A DNA stretch of 53,867 bases from Algoriphagus boritolerans DSM 17298 = JCM 18970 (GCF_900108085.1 NZ_FNVR01000030.1:1-53867), one strand, 5' to 3'. Shown: positions 27,901 to 36,829, numbered from the stretch's first letter. Made by a program: numbers and translations. Notes: generated by a model not told the origin, from the sequence alone.

Positions 27901-28417
27901 ATTGAATACCAGATATAACTTCAATTCAATTCTTACTTTGAGAATTATTGGAAGTACCGGAAATAGAACTTCAGCTTCTGATTTTCTAGAAAACCGAAAT
28001 TACACGATTCAACAATCTACCCTAGGTCCTGAATTGGCTTGGCAACCCTCCCCGTTTTTCAGGACGACAGGGTCCTATTTCTTTACAGGGAAAGCGAATA
28101 TTCAAAATGTTGAGTTTGATGAAAGGGCCCAAACTCACCAAATCGGGCTGGATATGCGCTATGCAAAAGCAATAAAAACTACCCTGACAGGGAATCTTCG
28201 CCTGATTCAGATCGACTACAACGGAGAAGTCAATTCCCCCGTCGGTTATGAAATGCTTCAAGCCTTGACCCCAGGTACTAATGTCACCTGGTCCCTAAAC
28301 TGGCTGCAGAAGATCGGCGAAGGACTTCAATTGAATCTGGTCTATGAAGGCCGAAACTCTCAGGGACTAGATCGGATCGTCCACATCGGACGGATGCAAG
28401 TCTCCGCGCTGTTTTGA
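24953..28417 (+). CDS. Large predicted outer-membrane beta-barrel protein (uncharacterised)
   Basis: The 1154-aa protein begins with a signal peptide (MRIWIASWFLVFGLSG to RAQ) and then alternates short amphipathic strands and polar turns through most of its length, with many N-L-Q-L-E-G-D-like strands near residues 150-200. One calcium-loop-like segment (WRDDNGDGIQQLNEF, about 835-850) is visible. The last residues, MQVSALF, end in Phe like a beta-barrel insertion signal. No TonB box or plug is apparent. I do not recognise a named family; similar proteins occur in Cytophagia without known function. It is monocistronic or transcribed with the kinase 45 bp upstream. Confidence 0.7.
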   Translation: MRIWIASWFLVFGLSGTIRAQEKCRWVSVDYFENPTELDSLSAIQESIRVSDRQGKTYPFTYNLSNRTLQVTIDPALAIDSIQVCYRTLAIRLDQTFAKRTLTADYDSTAIFKDNRVQARTDFDIREELFPSSTLYKTGSLTRGVSFGNTQNVFVNSALNLQLEGDIGENLKIRASITDQNVPFQPEGNTQQIQDFDNVLIELYNDNFSLAAGDVVLQQRQSEFLRYYKNVQGLQFTSKYKLKKGWEASSQGFASVAKGKFASIQLPILEGVLGPYRVSGPNNERFVIIMANSERVFLDGKQLQRGFNADYVIDYNQAEITFTPKVLITQYSRVRVDFEFAERNYSRSILGANHLQTNGKVDFYVNHYQEKDNRNRPLFTEFTQAEQALLANVGDRIENAVIPRIDSVAYDPTRILYEKVTELDDFGNLQIYFRYSTDPELAHFALSFSQVGPNQGNYKRSSQLSNGTVFEYVPPVSGQPQGDYSILTQLPAPDSKQMTTAGTRVKLGEYEKVYTEVALSSVDKNLFSTIDEEDNQGLGWKVGLQSENRELGIFKGYKFKGLAEFEYNSTNFNFIDRFRYIEFDRDWGVTQEILEMPAAERFFLTQIGLEKDTKNTFNYKLYLRNRENVLSGSQHTANWTTQLGKRFLVRQEFFTLNSELDTLNSSWTRYLGNVSFQSKILVPGYQFSLDRNALKKTESDSVLSTAMNFKEHLIYLRSNDSLRYSFLVDAAWREDKSPVFGRLVDDTRAFTSNFTFQKQWTQHRLSSTFTYRELEYLQRDLPTELTVMGKVDYSGSLGKNLIRNEISYAIGNGRELQREFVFLPAPNGDGTHTWRDDNGDGIQQLNEFYIAINPEEKQYIKIFVPTDTYVQAYTSLLNYRIQARFPEAWKEGGRFLAFLHKFSNTSSLSVEKKVTSDVFLDRVNPFIGSIDRDQILSLRQIIRTSFFFNRASAKYGFDLSLFDSQLKQLLSGGFEDQIQKDWKLNTRYNFNSILTLRIIGSTGNRTSASDFLENRNYTIQQSTLGPELAWQPSPFFRTTGSYFFTGKANIQNVEFDERAQTHQIGLDMRYAKAIKTTLTGNLRLIQIDYNGEVNSPVGYEMLQALTPGTNVTWSLNWLQKIGEGLQLNLVYEGRNSQGLDRIVHIGRMQVSALF

Positions 28418-28427
28418 TAAAAAAATG

Positions 28428-28435
28428 TAACTTTG
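28428..28435 (+). promoter_or_regulatory. Possible -7 box before the SDR/ispG pair
   Basis: TAACTTTG fits the TAnnTTTG -7 consensus, 46 bp before the SDR start. A matching TTTG at the 19-nt spacing is absent, so this is a partial match only. Confidence 0.4.
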
Positions 28436-28480
28436 CTTACTGTAGATAGTTGTCATACTAACTATTAAAACACGAATCAA

Positions 28481-29185
28481 ATGAGCAAAAGTATCCTCGT
28501 AACAGGAGGCACCAAAGGGATAGGAAGAGCGATTATCGAGCGTTTTGCAAAGGAGGGGTTTGATATCTTCACCTGTGCCAGAAGCGAAAAGGATCTGGAA
28601 ACGCTAAAAGCTCATTTGGAGGATGACTATCCTGAAATTCAGGTTTTGGCTTTGTCCGCAGATCTTTCCAAAAAGGAAGAAGTAGTCAAATTTTCTGATG
28701 CGGTGAAAGCAGTCGGTCTGCCCGATGTCCTTGTCAATAACACCGGAATTTTTCTTCCCGGATCCATTCACAATGAGCCCGAAGGAAACTTTGAGTTATT
28801 GATGCATACCAATCTCTTCTCGGCTTACTACCTCACCCGCGCCTTCGTCAACGAAATGATCGCCCGCCGCTCAGGGCATATTTTTAGCATGGGGTCTATT
28901 GCGGGATTGACTGCCTATCCCAACGGAGGAACTTACGCGGTGACCAAGTGGGCGATGCTGGGGATGACCAAATGCCTGCGTGAAGAGCTCAAACCTCATC
29001 AGATTAAAGTAACTTCCATCCTTCCCGGAGCGACGTTTACTGCAAGTTGGGAAGGTGTGGATCTTCCCGTAGAGCGCTTTATCCCTGCAGAAGATGTGGC
29101 AGAAAGCGTCTGGGGTGCTTATAACCTTTCACCCCAAACTGTTCTTGAAGAAATAATTATACGCCCCCAACTAGGAGATTTATAA
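28481..29185 (+). CDS. Short-chain dehydrogenase/reductase
   Basis: The 234-aa protein is a classical SDR: nucleotide-binding TGGTKGIG (8-15), an NNTG variant of the NNAG motif, and the catalytic set Ser139, Tyr152 and Lys156 (Y-A-V-T-K). The substrate cannot be read from the sequence. Thr in place of Ala in NNTG is a mild deviation. Its stop is 3 bp before the ispG start, so the two are co-transcribed. The functional reason for pairing with isoprenoid synthesis is not obvious. Confidence 0.88.
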   Translation: MSKSILVTGGTKGIGRAIIERFAKEGFDIFTCARSEKDLETLKAHLEDDYPEIQVLALSADLSKKEEVVKFSDAVKAVGLPDVLVNNTGIFLPGSIHNEPEGNFELLMHTNLFSAYYLTRAFVNEMIARRSGHIFSMGSIAGLTAYPNGGTYAVTKWAMLGMTKCLREELKPHQIKVTSILPGATFTASWEGVDLPVERFIPAEDVAESVWGAYNLSPQTVLEEIIIRPQLGDL

Positions 29186-29188
29186 GCT

Positions 29189-31174
29189 ATGGAGTCACTG
29201 ATCAAGTCCCTCGATTCACTGTATTGCGATAGTCTGTCGCGCTATTCCAGACGAAAAACGATTCCTGTCCGGGTCGGAGATATCACCATCGGTGGTGACA
29301 ATCACATCGTCGTACAATCCATGACTACCATAGATACCATGGATACCATCGGCTCTGTCGAGCAGGCTATCCGGATGATCGAATCGGGTTGCGAATTGGT
29401 CAGGATCACCGCTCCCAGTATCAAAGAGGCGGAAAATCTCAGAAATATTAAAGCTGAGTTGCGCAAAAGAGGCTACCAAACTCCGCTTGTCGCGGACATT
29501 CACTTCACACCCAATGCTGCTGAGTTAGCGGCACAAATCGTGGAAAAAGTCCGAATTAACCCCGGCAATTACGCCGATAAGAAGAAATTTGAAGTCATCG
29601 ACTACACTGATGCCAGCTATGCGGAAGAGCTGGATCGAATTCGCGATCGCTTTTTGCCTTTGGTGAAAATCTGCAAAGAAAACGGGACTGCGATGCGAAT
29701 AGGCACCAATCATGGTTCGCTTTCGGATCGCATTATGAGCCGCTATGGGGATACCCCGTTGGGAATGGTGGAGTCAGCACTTGAGTTTTTGCGGATCTGT
29801 GAGGATGAAAACTATCACGAAATCGTCATTTCGATGAAGTCATCAAATACGCAAGTGATGGTACAGGCTTATCGTCTTTTGGTTCAAAAGCTAGATGAAG
29901 GCGGATTCAAACCTTATCCATTGCATTTGGGAGTGACCGAAGCAGGAGAAGCTGAAGATGGTCGAATCAAATCTGCGGTGGGAATCGGAACCTTGCTTGA
30001 AGATGGTTTGGGAGATACTGTTCGCGTGTCCTTGACTGAGGATCCGGAGTTTGAAGCGCCGGTTGCCAAAGCCTTGATTGATCGGTACACGGATCGAAAA
30101 AATCATACTCCTATAGCAGAAATCGACCATTATCCGATTACTCCCTTCGAATACAACAAGCGTCACGTTTCAGAGATTTACAATTTTGGAGGGCATAATG
30201 TCCCTCGCGTTATCACGGATATTTCCAAAATCGAAAAAATCACCGATCGGGAGATGAAAGCCGTGGGTCATTTCTATTTGCCTGAATTGGACAAGTGGAA
30301 AATGAACGATCAGGGTTGTGATTTCGTCTATTCTGGTGTAAATCCGATTCCATTTATGCTCCCAAATGGGATGAAGGAAATTCAGGATTTTTCAGTTTGG
30401 CAAAACACGACCGATGCCATTAACAAGTTTCCACTTTTCACTTTGGGTGAATATAAGGTCGCAGGGCACTTTCACAGTGAACTGAATTTCCTCGAGATTT
30501 TCGATACTGAAATTGATTTAGCGATTCCTGTATTGGTAGGAAGAAAAGATACCGTTTTGATGCTCAAGACAGACAACACGCATACCATGCCTGCTTTGCG
30601 GCGGGCTTTTGTCAGTCTTTTGGAAGCTAAATCTGAAGTTCCTGTGGTAGTCAAAGTAAGTTATCCGGATCAATCGGCTGATTCCACCACACTCTATGCG
30701 GCTACCGATGTGGGAGGATTGTTGATCGATGGGCTCGGGGATGGCATTATGATTTCTTTGGAAAAAGAAGCCAAATACACCCGTCTGGAGATTTTGGATC
30801 AGATCAAATTGCACAATTCGGTGAGTTTTGGAGTCCTTCAGGCTGCGCGAACGCGGATGTCTAAGACCGAATACATTTCCTGCCCATCCTGTGGCAGAAC
30901 GCTGTTTGATCTTCAGGAGACTACAGCAATGATCCGTAAACGTACTGATCACCTGAAAGGCGTAAAGATCGGAATCATGGGCTGTATCGTCAACGGACCG
31001 GGAGAAATGGCCGATGCAGATTACGGTTATGTAGGTTCAGGCAAAGGAAAAATCACGCTTTACAAAGGCAAAGAAGTCATGAAAAAGTCAGTTCCTTCGG
31101 AAAAGGCCGTGGACGAACTGATCAATATCATCAAGGAAGACGGCATGTGGAATGAGCCGGAAACAATAGGATGA
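29189..31174 (+). CDS. ispG: (E)-4-hydroxy-3-methylbut-2-enyl-diphosphate synthase, long form
   Basis: The 661-aa protein has the N-terminal TIM-barrel of IspG/GcpE (VGDITIGGDNHIVVQSMT, RINPGNYADKK) and the C-terminal [4Fe-4S] domain with Cys565, Cys568 and Cys599 and the fourth ligand Glu606 in GCIVNGPGEMADAD. It reduces methylerythritol cyclodiphosphate to HMBPP in the MEP isoprenoid pathway, here feeding menaquinone among others. At 661 residues it is the long type with a large central insert (about 290-560), as in Bacteroidota, Chlamydiae and plants, compared with about 370 in E. coli. Confidence 0.96.
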   Translation: MESLIKSLDSLYCDSLSRYSRRKTIPVRVGDITIGGDNHIVVQSMTTIDTMDTIGSVEQAIRMIESGCELVRITAPSIKEAENLRNIKAELRKRGYQTPLVADIHFTPNAAELAAQIVEKVRINPGNYADKKKFEVIDYTDASYAEELDRIRDRFLPLVKICKENGTAMRIGTNHGSLSDRIMSRYGDTPLGMVESALEFLRICEDENYHEIVISMKSSNTQVMVQAYRLLVQKLDEGGFKPYPLHLGVTEAGEAEDGRIKSAVGIGTLLEDGLGDTVRVSLTEDPEFEAPVAKALIDRYTDRKNHTPIAEIDHYPITPFEYNKRHVSEIYNFGGHNVPRVITDISKIEKITDREMKAVGHFYLPELDKWKMNDQGCDFVYSGVNPIPFMLPNGMKEIQDFSVWQNTTDAINKFPLFTLGEYKVAGHFHSELNFLEIFDTEIDLAIPVLVGRKDTVLMLKTDNTHTMPALRRAFVSLLEAKSEVPVVVKVSYPDQSADSTTLYAATDVGGLLIDGLGDGIMISLEKEAKYTRLEILDQIKLHNSVSFGVLQAARTRMSKTEYISCPSCGRTLFDLQETTAMIRKRTDHLKGVKIGIMGCIVNGPGEMADADYGYVGSGKGKITLYKGKEVMKKSVPSEKAVDELINIIKEDGMWNEPETIG

Positions 31175-31254
31175 AGATAATTTTAAAATAAGCATATTTC
31201 AAAAATTCCCAAGGTAGCTGCGCAGATAGTTAAAAGATATGGCTAAAGCCGAGA

Positions 31255-31329
31255 TATCTCGCGAAGCATATCTCAACAGTATCTCGCGTAGCATATCTCC
31301 AAAATATCTCGCGAAGCATATCTTCTAAA
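31255..31329 (+). repeat. Three 25-bp tandem repeats
   Basis: Units begin at 31255, 31280 and 31305, each TATCTCGCGAAGCATATCT or one-base variants, followed by six less conserved bases. The spacing is exactly 25 bp. A GAGATATCTC palindrome (31251-31260) overlaps the first unit. They lie between ispG and the small gene at 31381. Possibilities are a minisatellite or a protein-binding array. Confidence 0.85.
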
Positions 31330-31380
31330 AAATTAAACTTAACCTTCACTCAATCTGTTTACGAACCAAAGTCAGAAATC

Positions 31381-31575
31381 ATGTCAGAGAAAAACCAAGT
31401 CAAAGAATTCTTCAAGTTGGGTGAGGTAGGAAATTACTTTTTGAATGTGTTCAGAAAGCCTGATCCGAATAAACCGACAAATTTCAACTTGAGAATGATG
31501 CACGGGATCAACAAGATTTCCATCATCGTGTTTCTTTTTGCGATTATCGTCTGGACGATCAAGCGGTTTATTTAA
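31381..31575 (+). CDS. Small single-pass membrane protein (64 aa)
   Basis: The reading frame starts ATG and gives a charged N-terminal half (MSEKNQVKEFFKLGEVGNYF, then a KPDPNKPTNFN segment) followed by one C-terminal helix (ISIIVFLFAIIVWTI) and a KRFI end. Codon use is coding-like and the layout resembles a conserved small Bacteroidota family (DUF6728-like, from memory). Its function is unknown. The C-terminal anchor suggests a membrane-bound protein with its N-terminal part in the cytoplasm. Confidence 0.7.
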   Translation: MSEKNQVKEFFKLGEVGNYFLNVFRKPDPNKPTNFNLRMMHGINKISIIVFLFAIIVWTIKRFI

Positions 31576-31767
31576 GCATTAAAACCACTACGCTCACAGT
31601 TGTCTGAAATGAACATAAAGTTTAAATCACTGAGCTTTTAACAACCGACAGAAGCGCTATTTTTTTGACAGAATATCTCTAATGGTAGTTGAAATTGCCT
31701 CTTAAAATATTTCAATACCTTGAGAAGCCAGAACACTTTGGTCTTCCGTCTTCGGTCTACCGTCTTT

Positions 31768-32658
31768 TTAGCTTTTCTTTTTGCCAAAAATCCGCTGGAA
31801 GGGCTCTACATTTTGTCCGATAAAATCCTCCGGGAATTTTTCCTCGTCAGGCAGACCTACAGGTAGGTTTTCATCGTCAGAGGGCCAATAGTTAGTTCGA
31901 AAGATAAAATCCCAAATACTTAAGGTAATCCCGTAATTGAATCCATTGGGATGACTTTCCGGGAGATTTCTGGCATGATGCCACAGGTGCATTTGAGGAC
32001 CGTTCAGGATGTATTTGAAAGGGCCCAGAGGAATTCTGAGATTGGCGTGTCCTAGTTGCCCCGTGACCAAAGTAAAAATATGTACGACAAAGAAGTCGGT
32101 AATTCCCACACCGATCATCGCTAAAGGAAGGTATTCTAAGGTCCGGTAGATCACATTTTCCATCCAATGGTAGCGAAGTAAAGCAGCAAAGCCCATTTCT
32201 CTGGTGCTGTGATGGACTTTGTGAAACTCCCACATCCAGCCCACATGATGGTACATTCGGTGGATATTCCACTGCATGAAATCTCGGACAACGAAAATCA
32301 AGACGATTTTTGCCCAAAACGGCCAGGTTTCGATGTGAATTGCCACCAGATTGGTAATCCCAAAAAGGCCAAGGAAATCATTGAAAACCTCTACGGCCAC
32401 CATGGAGAGGGCATTATAGGCGATCAGGGCAAACAGGAAGTAGTTCCAAAACAGGTAAAACAAATCCATCCAAAAGTCCTGTCGGATGGCCGGTTGATCT
32501 TTTCTCCAAGGGAAAACCAATTCCAAAACCCAAATCACCAATGAAGCAGCAATCAGCCAATAAAAGTAGTTGTGCCAGCCCGGATTCAATATTTCATTGA
32601 TCAGGTAATTTGCATAGCCATAGTAACCATCCACAATCGCCTTGAAGTATTTTTCCAT
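31768..32658 (-). CDS. Sterol desaturase/fatty acid hydroxylase family membrane protein
   Basis: The 296-aa protein has about five helices and the three His clusters of the di-iron fatty acid hydroxylase superfamily: HRMYHH, EFHKVHHS and, further on, HLWHHARNLPESHPNGFNYG. These ligate two irons for O2-dependent hydroxylation or desaturation of a lipid. The substrate is unknown; in Bacteroidota carotenoids, sphingolipids or hopanoid-like lipids are possible. The gene is divergent from the amidohydrolase at 32773. Confidence 0.88.
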   Translation of the reverse strand: MEKYFKAIVDGYYGYANYLINEILNPGWHNYFYWLIAASLVIWVLELVFPWRKDQPAIRQDFWMDLFYLFWNYFLFALIAYNALSMVAVEVFNDFLGLFGITNLVAIHIETWPFWAKIVLIFVVRDFMQWNIHRMYHHVGWMWEFHKVHHSTREMGFAALLRYHWMENVIYRTLEYLPLAMIGVGITDFFVVHIFTLVTGQLGHANLRIPLGPFKYILNGPQMHLWHHARNLPESHPNGFNYGITLSIWDFIFRTNYWPSDDENLPVGLPDEEKFPEDFIGQNVEPFQRIFGKKKS

Positions 32659-32772
32659 CGGTCAAATTTCGAAAATCATTCGATAAACTACTTGATCAAC
32701 AGGCTTGTTTGAGACAATTATTTCTGTTGATCATTTATTTTCTTAACTTTTTTCAGCCTAAAATAATCCTCT

Positions 32773-33855
32773 ATGATCACTTTTATTTATCCATTTCTTT
32801 TAGCCGTAATGATTGGTTTTTTCTCCCGACAGCCTGAAAATTTTTACGCTGTGGATGATTTTCAAAAAGTCAAAAAAATCGATACCCATACCCATCACAA
32901 TTCAGAAAGTACTGCATTGGTCGATGCTGCCGTCGAGTCCAATTTTTACCTGCTGACGGTGAATGTGGACGTCCCGACTTATCCTCCTTTACCGGAACAA
33001 GTTCGGCTTTCTTTATTGCATAAAAGCAAAAATCCGGCTCATATTGATTTCCTTTCCACTTTTTCACTTGAAAACTGGTCTGATCCGAACTGGGTCGAAC
33101 AGGAAATTGAGCGGATTAAGGAAACATTTGATCAAGGTGCGATTGGAATCAAAATCTGGAAAAATATCGGAATGACCTACAAAGATGAAAAGGGAGACTT
33201 CATTATGGCAGATCATCCCCGCTTAGAGCCGATTTTTCAATTTGTACAAGATCAGGGAAAGACGCTTATGGCTCACCTGGGCGAACCCAAAAACTGTTGG
33301 CTTCCACTTGAGGAAATGACCGTCAACAATGACAGAACCTATTTCAAAGAGTATCCCGAATATCACATGTATTTGCATCCGGAATATCCAAGCTATGAGC
33401 AGCAAGTGGAGGCACGGGATAACTTATTGGAGAAATTTCCGGAAATCCGCTTTGTGGGAGCGCACTTGGGAAGTGTGGAATGGGATGTGGATGAACTTGC
33501 CAAGCGGCTAGATCGCTTTCCAAACCTGGCCGTAGATATGGCTGCTCGAATCGGACATCTTCAATTTCAAAGTCAAAAGGATAGGGAGAAAGTAAGAAAC
33601 TTTATGATCAGCTATCAAGACCGGCTGATTTATGGGACTGATTTGGGTATTTCGGGAATTCCTGATTCAGAGCGGGTAAAAACTAATGCTATAGCAACAT
33701 GGGAAGCCGATTGGAGCTATTTTGTCACCGATCAACTGATGGAAAACCGGGTGATAGATGGTTCATTTCAAGGCCTGAAATTACCAAAGGAGGTCATTGA
33801 TAAAATTTACTTTCACAATGCGGTGAAATGGTTCAGACCAAATCTTAGTAAATAG
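32773..33855 (+). CDS. Amidohydrolase-family metal-dependent hydrolase
   Basis: The 360-aa protein opens with a hydrophobic segment that may be a signal peptide (MITFIYPFLLAVMIGFF). It shows the TIM-barrel hydrolase metal site: KIDTHTHHN after strand 1, AHLGEP, FVGAHLG and a terminal Asp in YGTDLGI. This fits the Amidohydrolase_2 family (ACMSD/decarboxylase-like). The reaction is unknown. The predicted export is unusual for the family but seen in Bacteroidota members. Confidence 0.82.
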   Translation: MITFIYPFLLAVMIGFFSRQPENFYAVDDFQKVKKIDTHTHHNSESTALVDAAVESNFYLLTVNVDVPTYPPLPEQVRLSLLHKSKNPAHIDFLSTFSLENWSDPNWVEQEIERIKETFDQGAIGIKIWKNIGMTYKDEKGDFIMADHPRLEPIFQFVQDQGKTLMAHLGEPKNCWLPLEEMTVNNDRTYFKEYPEYHMYLHPEYPSYEQQVEARDNLLEKFPEIRFVGAHLGSVEWDVDELAKRLDRFPNLAVDMAARIGHLQFQSQKDREKVRNFMISYQDRLIYGTDLGISGIPDSERVKTNAIATWEADWSYFVTDQLMENRVIDGSFQGLKLPKEVIDKIYFHNAVKWFRPNLSK

Positions 33856-34142
33856 TTTTTGGCTTATCCGTGATCTTGAACCTTGTCAAAGAAAAAACAT
33901 TGAAACTGTTTTTTGGAAAACTTCCCCTTTTAAAGGCTTGGGGAAGATTCTAAGGGGAAAATAAAATATGTGTGTTCGGATAGCTGCACGTAGTCAAATA
34001 AAGAATGGCTAGATCACTAGTTTAACATTACTGTTGACAGTGGACCGTCGTCTGTGGACGTGTATCCGCCCGGTTTAAACCAAAATTCTTTCAACGTGCA
34101 TCTTTGCGGATACACATAAAATAAAATCTACTTTAATTCCGA
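33856..34142. other. Intergenic region with one stem-loop
   Basis: CTTCCCC (33921-33927) and GGGGAAG (33940-33946) form a short stem without a T tract. Otherwise I see no gene. The amidohydrolase (plus) and the OMP (minus) converge here, so it may act as a weak terminator. Confidence 0.45.
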
Positions 34143-34769
34143 TCAAAAAATAAACCCAATTCTCGCTACCAGGCTGTGAAACAGATAAGATGTTTCTGTG
34201 ATGGAACTGTATCCCGGCGGTAGACTTGTACTCGTAAAAGGCCTTGGGGTAGGGTTGAATTCGAAAAAACCCTGAAAAAATCCCAACTCTTGCCGTTTGT
34301 AGGCCAAACTCATCGTCAGGGATGTCTTTTTTCCTTTTTTGGATGGAAATTTCATCCCAATCGACGGACTTAGCAACAAGCCTCCTTGGTATCGGCTTTC
34401 GTACCACTCCGTCTTTTCCTTTTTTTCAAGCAAAGCAAATCCTCCGCCCATGTCAAATCCTCCAATAAGCTGGGGTTTATTCGCCTTACCAAGAAACCCT
34501 CTCCAGCCAAATGCAATCGGAAATACACTGATCCAGTCATATTGATCCAAGCCTACGGAAATTCCGATTACCTGATTTTTTGAAATTTTGGCTCCATGAA
34601 AGGTGAGGATCGAAAGATCCACACGGTTTTCACTCTGACCGTCCCATGAATCTGTCTTTTTACCGAATAATACCCCAAACTCTGTCTGGTTGTAATAGGC
34701 TTTTCCCTGTCCAAAAACGGATTGAACAAAACTGAAAAAAATGACCAATACCAGAAGTTGGACTTTCAT
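34143..34769 (-). CDS. Small predicted outer-membrane beta-barrel protein
   Basis: The 208-aa protein has a signal peptide (MKVQLLVLVIFFSFVQSVFG, cleaved before QGKAY). About eight alternating strands follow (NQVIGISVGLDQYDW, LSPSIGMKF, KTSLTMSLAYKR) and the protein ends VARIGFIF with a terminal Phe. This is the shape of OmpW/OmpA-like eight-stranded barrels, but no family is certain. It is 43 bp downstream of the LVIVD lipoprotein gene on the same strand and may be co-transcribed. Confidence 0.72.
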   Translation of the reverse strand: MKVQLLVLVIFFSFVQSVFGQGKAYYNQTEFGVLFGKKTDSWDGQSENRVDLSILTFHGAKISKNQVIGISVGLDQYDWISVFPIAFGWRGFLGKANKPQLIGGFDMGGGFALLEKKEKTEWYESRYQGGLLLSPSIGMKFPSKKGKKTSLTMSLAYKRQELGFFQGFFEFNPTPRPFTSTSLPPGYSSITETSYLFHSLVARIGFIF

Positions 34770-34812
34770 TTTTCGATGTGAATGAGGCCTTAGAGCGCTT
34801 GTTTGGGAAACA

Positions 34813-36078
34813 TTACTGGACAGTCACCGGATTTTTCACATCAATACAGCTCAGCTTCACCAACTTGGAAGGAGTGCTGTAATCAAACTGACAAACCCCA
34901 TCAGGTCCGATTACAATCAAGGACTTTGGCCCAGGAATGATATCCACAGATTTCATCGATTCCAAAAACTCCATTTGGTTTTGATCGATGGTCATCACAT
35001 CGCTCACTTTGAAGCTTTTCAGGCCGTGTTTTCCCTCTGCGATATATAGATTGTCCTCCGAGAGTCCAAGTCCATGCGGATTGAGCATGGGATAGGATTT
35101 CATTAAATAAGGCTTGTAGGGATCTTCGATATTGACGACCTGAAGTTGGTTGATGTTATTGACGCATAAATTGCCGCTGCGCAACGTGACAAAGGCAAAG
35201 TCCTCATTCACCACTACAGGATCACAGGCCACCAAATGCTCGTAAACCGCCATTCTCGTCGGACTGCCGGGCGTGGAGGCATCATAAATGTGCATTCCTC
35301 TGTTGGATCCGATGAAGAGTTTGTTTTGAAATGGGAAGATAGTCTCAATGCCCCAGCCCAGATCGATAGGCTTGACAAACTTGGGGTCTTTGGCATCCCT
35401 CACATCAAACACACGCATGGTGGATTCGTCCACAGCGTAGAGGTGCCCGCTGGAAAGCGTAAATCTTGCCATCGATCCACCTGTTCCGTAGCTCTGTGCC
35501 GCTGCGGAGAAGTTGGCTGCAAATCCTACACTGCCATTCATAGTGAAAAACTCACAGTTGGCACAGCCCCGAAAGGCATTGTCTGTGGTAATCACCGAAT
35601 CACGGAAGGTGATGATCTGTCCGGTATCGTGGCGGTACATGTGAGTAAATACGTCCTCGACGCGCTTGACCAAGGTGATGTTATTGATATTGCTGATGTC
35701 AAAGGCCAGAAGATCCACATAATTGTCCGCGTAGAGGATGTTGCTGTTGACAGCCAAGTCCACGTTCCCTTCGATGGGAATAAAGTTCTTGTTGACGGGA
35801 TTGGCCGGATTGGTATTATCCAGGATATGGATGCCTTTGGTGGGCTCGTTGATTAGGAGATAGTCGCCATAGAGGTAGATTTTACCGGGATTGTCCAGTT
35901 CTTGTGGAGGAGCTACCGTAATGGTTTTGGCCCTGATATCACTCATTTCCAGAAAAATCGGCACCATGGCTCGGTAGGTGTGGGTTGTCATAACCTCATC
36001 CTGACAGGAAGTGAGGGAAACTGCCCCAATCATCAAGAGCAGCAAGGAAATGAGCTGTTTAATGTTTTTCATGTTCAT
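34813..36078 (-). CDS. LVIVD-repeat surface lipoprotein
   Basis: The 421-aa protein has a lipoprotein signal (LISLLLLMIGAVSLTSC, Cys25). It then has repeats of about 45-50 residues containing LVIVD-like strands (IYLYGDYLLINEPTKGIHILD, NILYADNYVDLLAFDIS, KLFIGSNRGMHIYDAS), which predict a beta-propeller. Such LVIVD lipoproteins are common in Bacteroidota and uncharacterised; they are thought to be surface or periplasmic. A second in-frame Met lies two codons after the first, so the start could be 6 bp later. A possible -7 box (TAAATTTG, minus strand, 36160-36167) lies upstream. Confidence 0.82.
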   Translation of the reverse strand: MNMKNIKQLISLLLLMIGAVSLTSCQDEVMTTHTYRAMVPIFLEMSDIRAKTITVAPPQELDNPGKIYLYGDYLLINEPTKGIHILDNTNPANPVNKNFIPIEGNVDLAVNSNILYADNYVDLLAFDISNINNITLVKRVEDVFTHMYRHDTGQIITFRDSVITTDNAFRGCANCEFFTMNGSVGFAANFSAAAQSYGTGGSMARFTLSSGHLYAVDESTMRVFDVRDAKDPKFVKPIDLGWGIETIFPFQNKLFIGSNRGMHIYDASTPGSPTRMAVYEHLVACDPVVVNEDFAFVTLRSGNLCVNNINQLQVVNIEDPYKPYLMKSYPMLNPHGLGLSEDNLYIAEGKHGLKSFKVSDVMTIDQNQMEFLESMKSVDIIPGPKSLIVIGPDGVCQFDYSTPSKLVKLSCIDVKNPVTVQ

Positions 36079-36297
36079 GTGGGTTAGGGTTGAAAAAAAT
36101 GGAATTAACTGAATGACGTAAGCCTACCGAACTTTGCTACAGTCACTTCAGAAAATATCCAAATTTATTTTTTTGAAATCGGATTTTTGTCCCTAATTCA
36201 GAATCCAATTTAGAAAATCAGCGATATTGTTCTTTTGTGATAGATCGTTTAGTCTTTTCATTATTTTCTGCTAATTGAATCTAAATTCCGAATTATT

Positions 36298-36648
36298 ATG
36301 ACCCTCGAATACTTGCGAGATTATTGCCTTTCACTTCCCGGAGTGACTGAAGACACTCCTTTTGACGCGACGACTCTTTGCTTCCGAGTGGGAGGAAAGA
36401 TCTTTGCGATTATGGATATGGAGGTTTTTGAGTATGCCAATCTCAAGTGTGATCCAGAGCGAGCCATTGAACTGCGTGAGCGATATGCTGGGATTACTCC
36501 GGGCTATCACATGAATAAAAAACTCTGGAATTCGGTAAGCATGAGGGGAAATGTGCCGGATTCCCTTATTTTGGAACTTGCGAAACACAGCTATGAGTTG
36601 ATCCGAGATTCCTTACCTCGAAAGGAGAAAGACAGACTGAAGTCGTAG
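36298..36648 (+). CDS. MmcQ/YjbR-family protein
   Basis: The 116-aa protein matches the MmcQ/YjbR fold: an N-terminal YCLSLPGVTEDTPFDATTLCF segment, a KIFAIMD strand, a KCDPERAIELRERYAGI loop and the Tyr-x-Met-Asn-Lys-x-x-Trp turn before the final helix. Family members resemble double-wing DNA-binding domains, but a DNA target has rarely been shown. There are no neighbours in its operon; the ABC ATPase follows after 181 bp. Confidence 0.85.
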   Translation: MTLEYLRDYCLSLPGVTEDTPFDATTLCFRVGGKIFAIMDMEVFEYANLKCDPERAIELRERYAGITPGYHMNKKLWNSVSMRGNVPDSLILELAKHSYELIRDSLPRKEKDRLKS

Positions 36649-36829
36649 CGATCAGTAGGTTGTGTCAGGCAGAACGAAATCGAAGTTTATCTAGAATTAC
36701 AGAGCTTATTGAGCCTCATATGATATTGGGTTGCCTTATAAATTTACTACTTTTCAACCTTTTAATTTTACAATTTTTCAATCTTCCAATTTTTCAATTA
36801 ATATCAAATCCCAAATCTCAAATCCCAAA

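Noticed and set aside
36731..36829. Longer N-terminal reading of the ABC ATPase
   Set aside because: The added part is translated from CAATTTTTCAA/AAATCCCAAA low-complexity repeats, whereas the standard ATPase start is at 36830.
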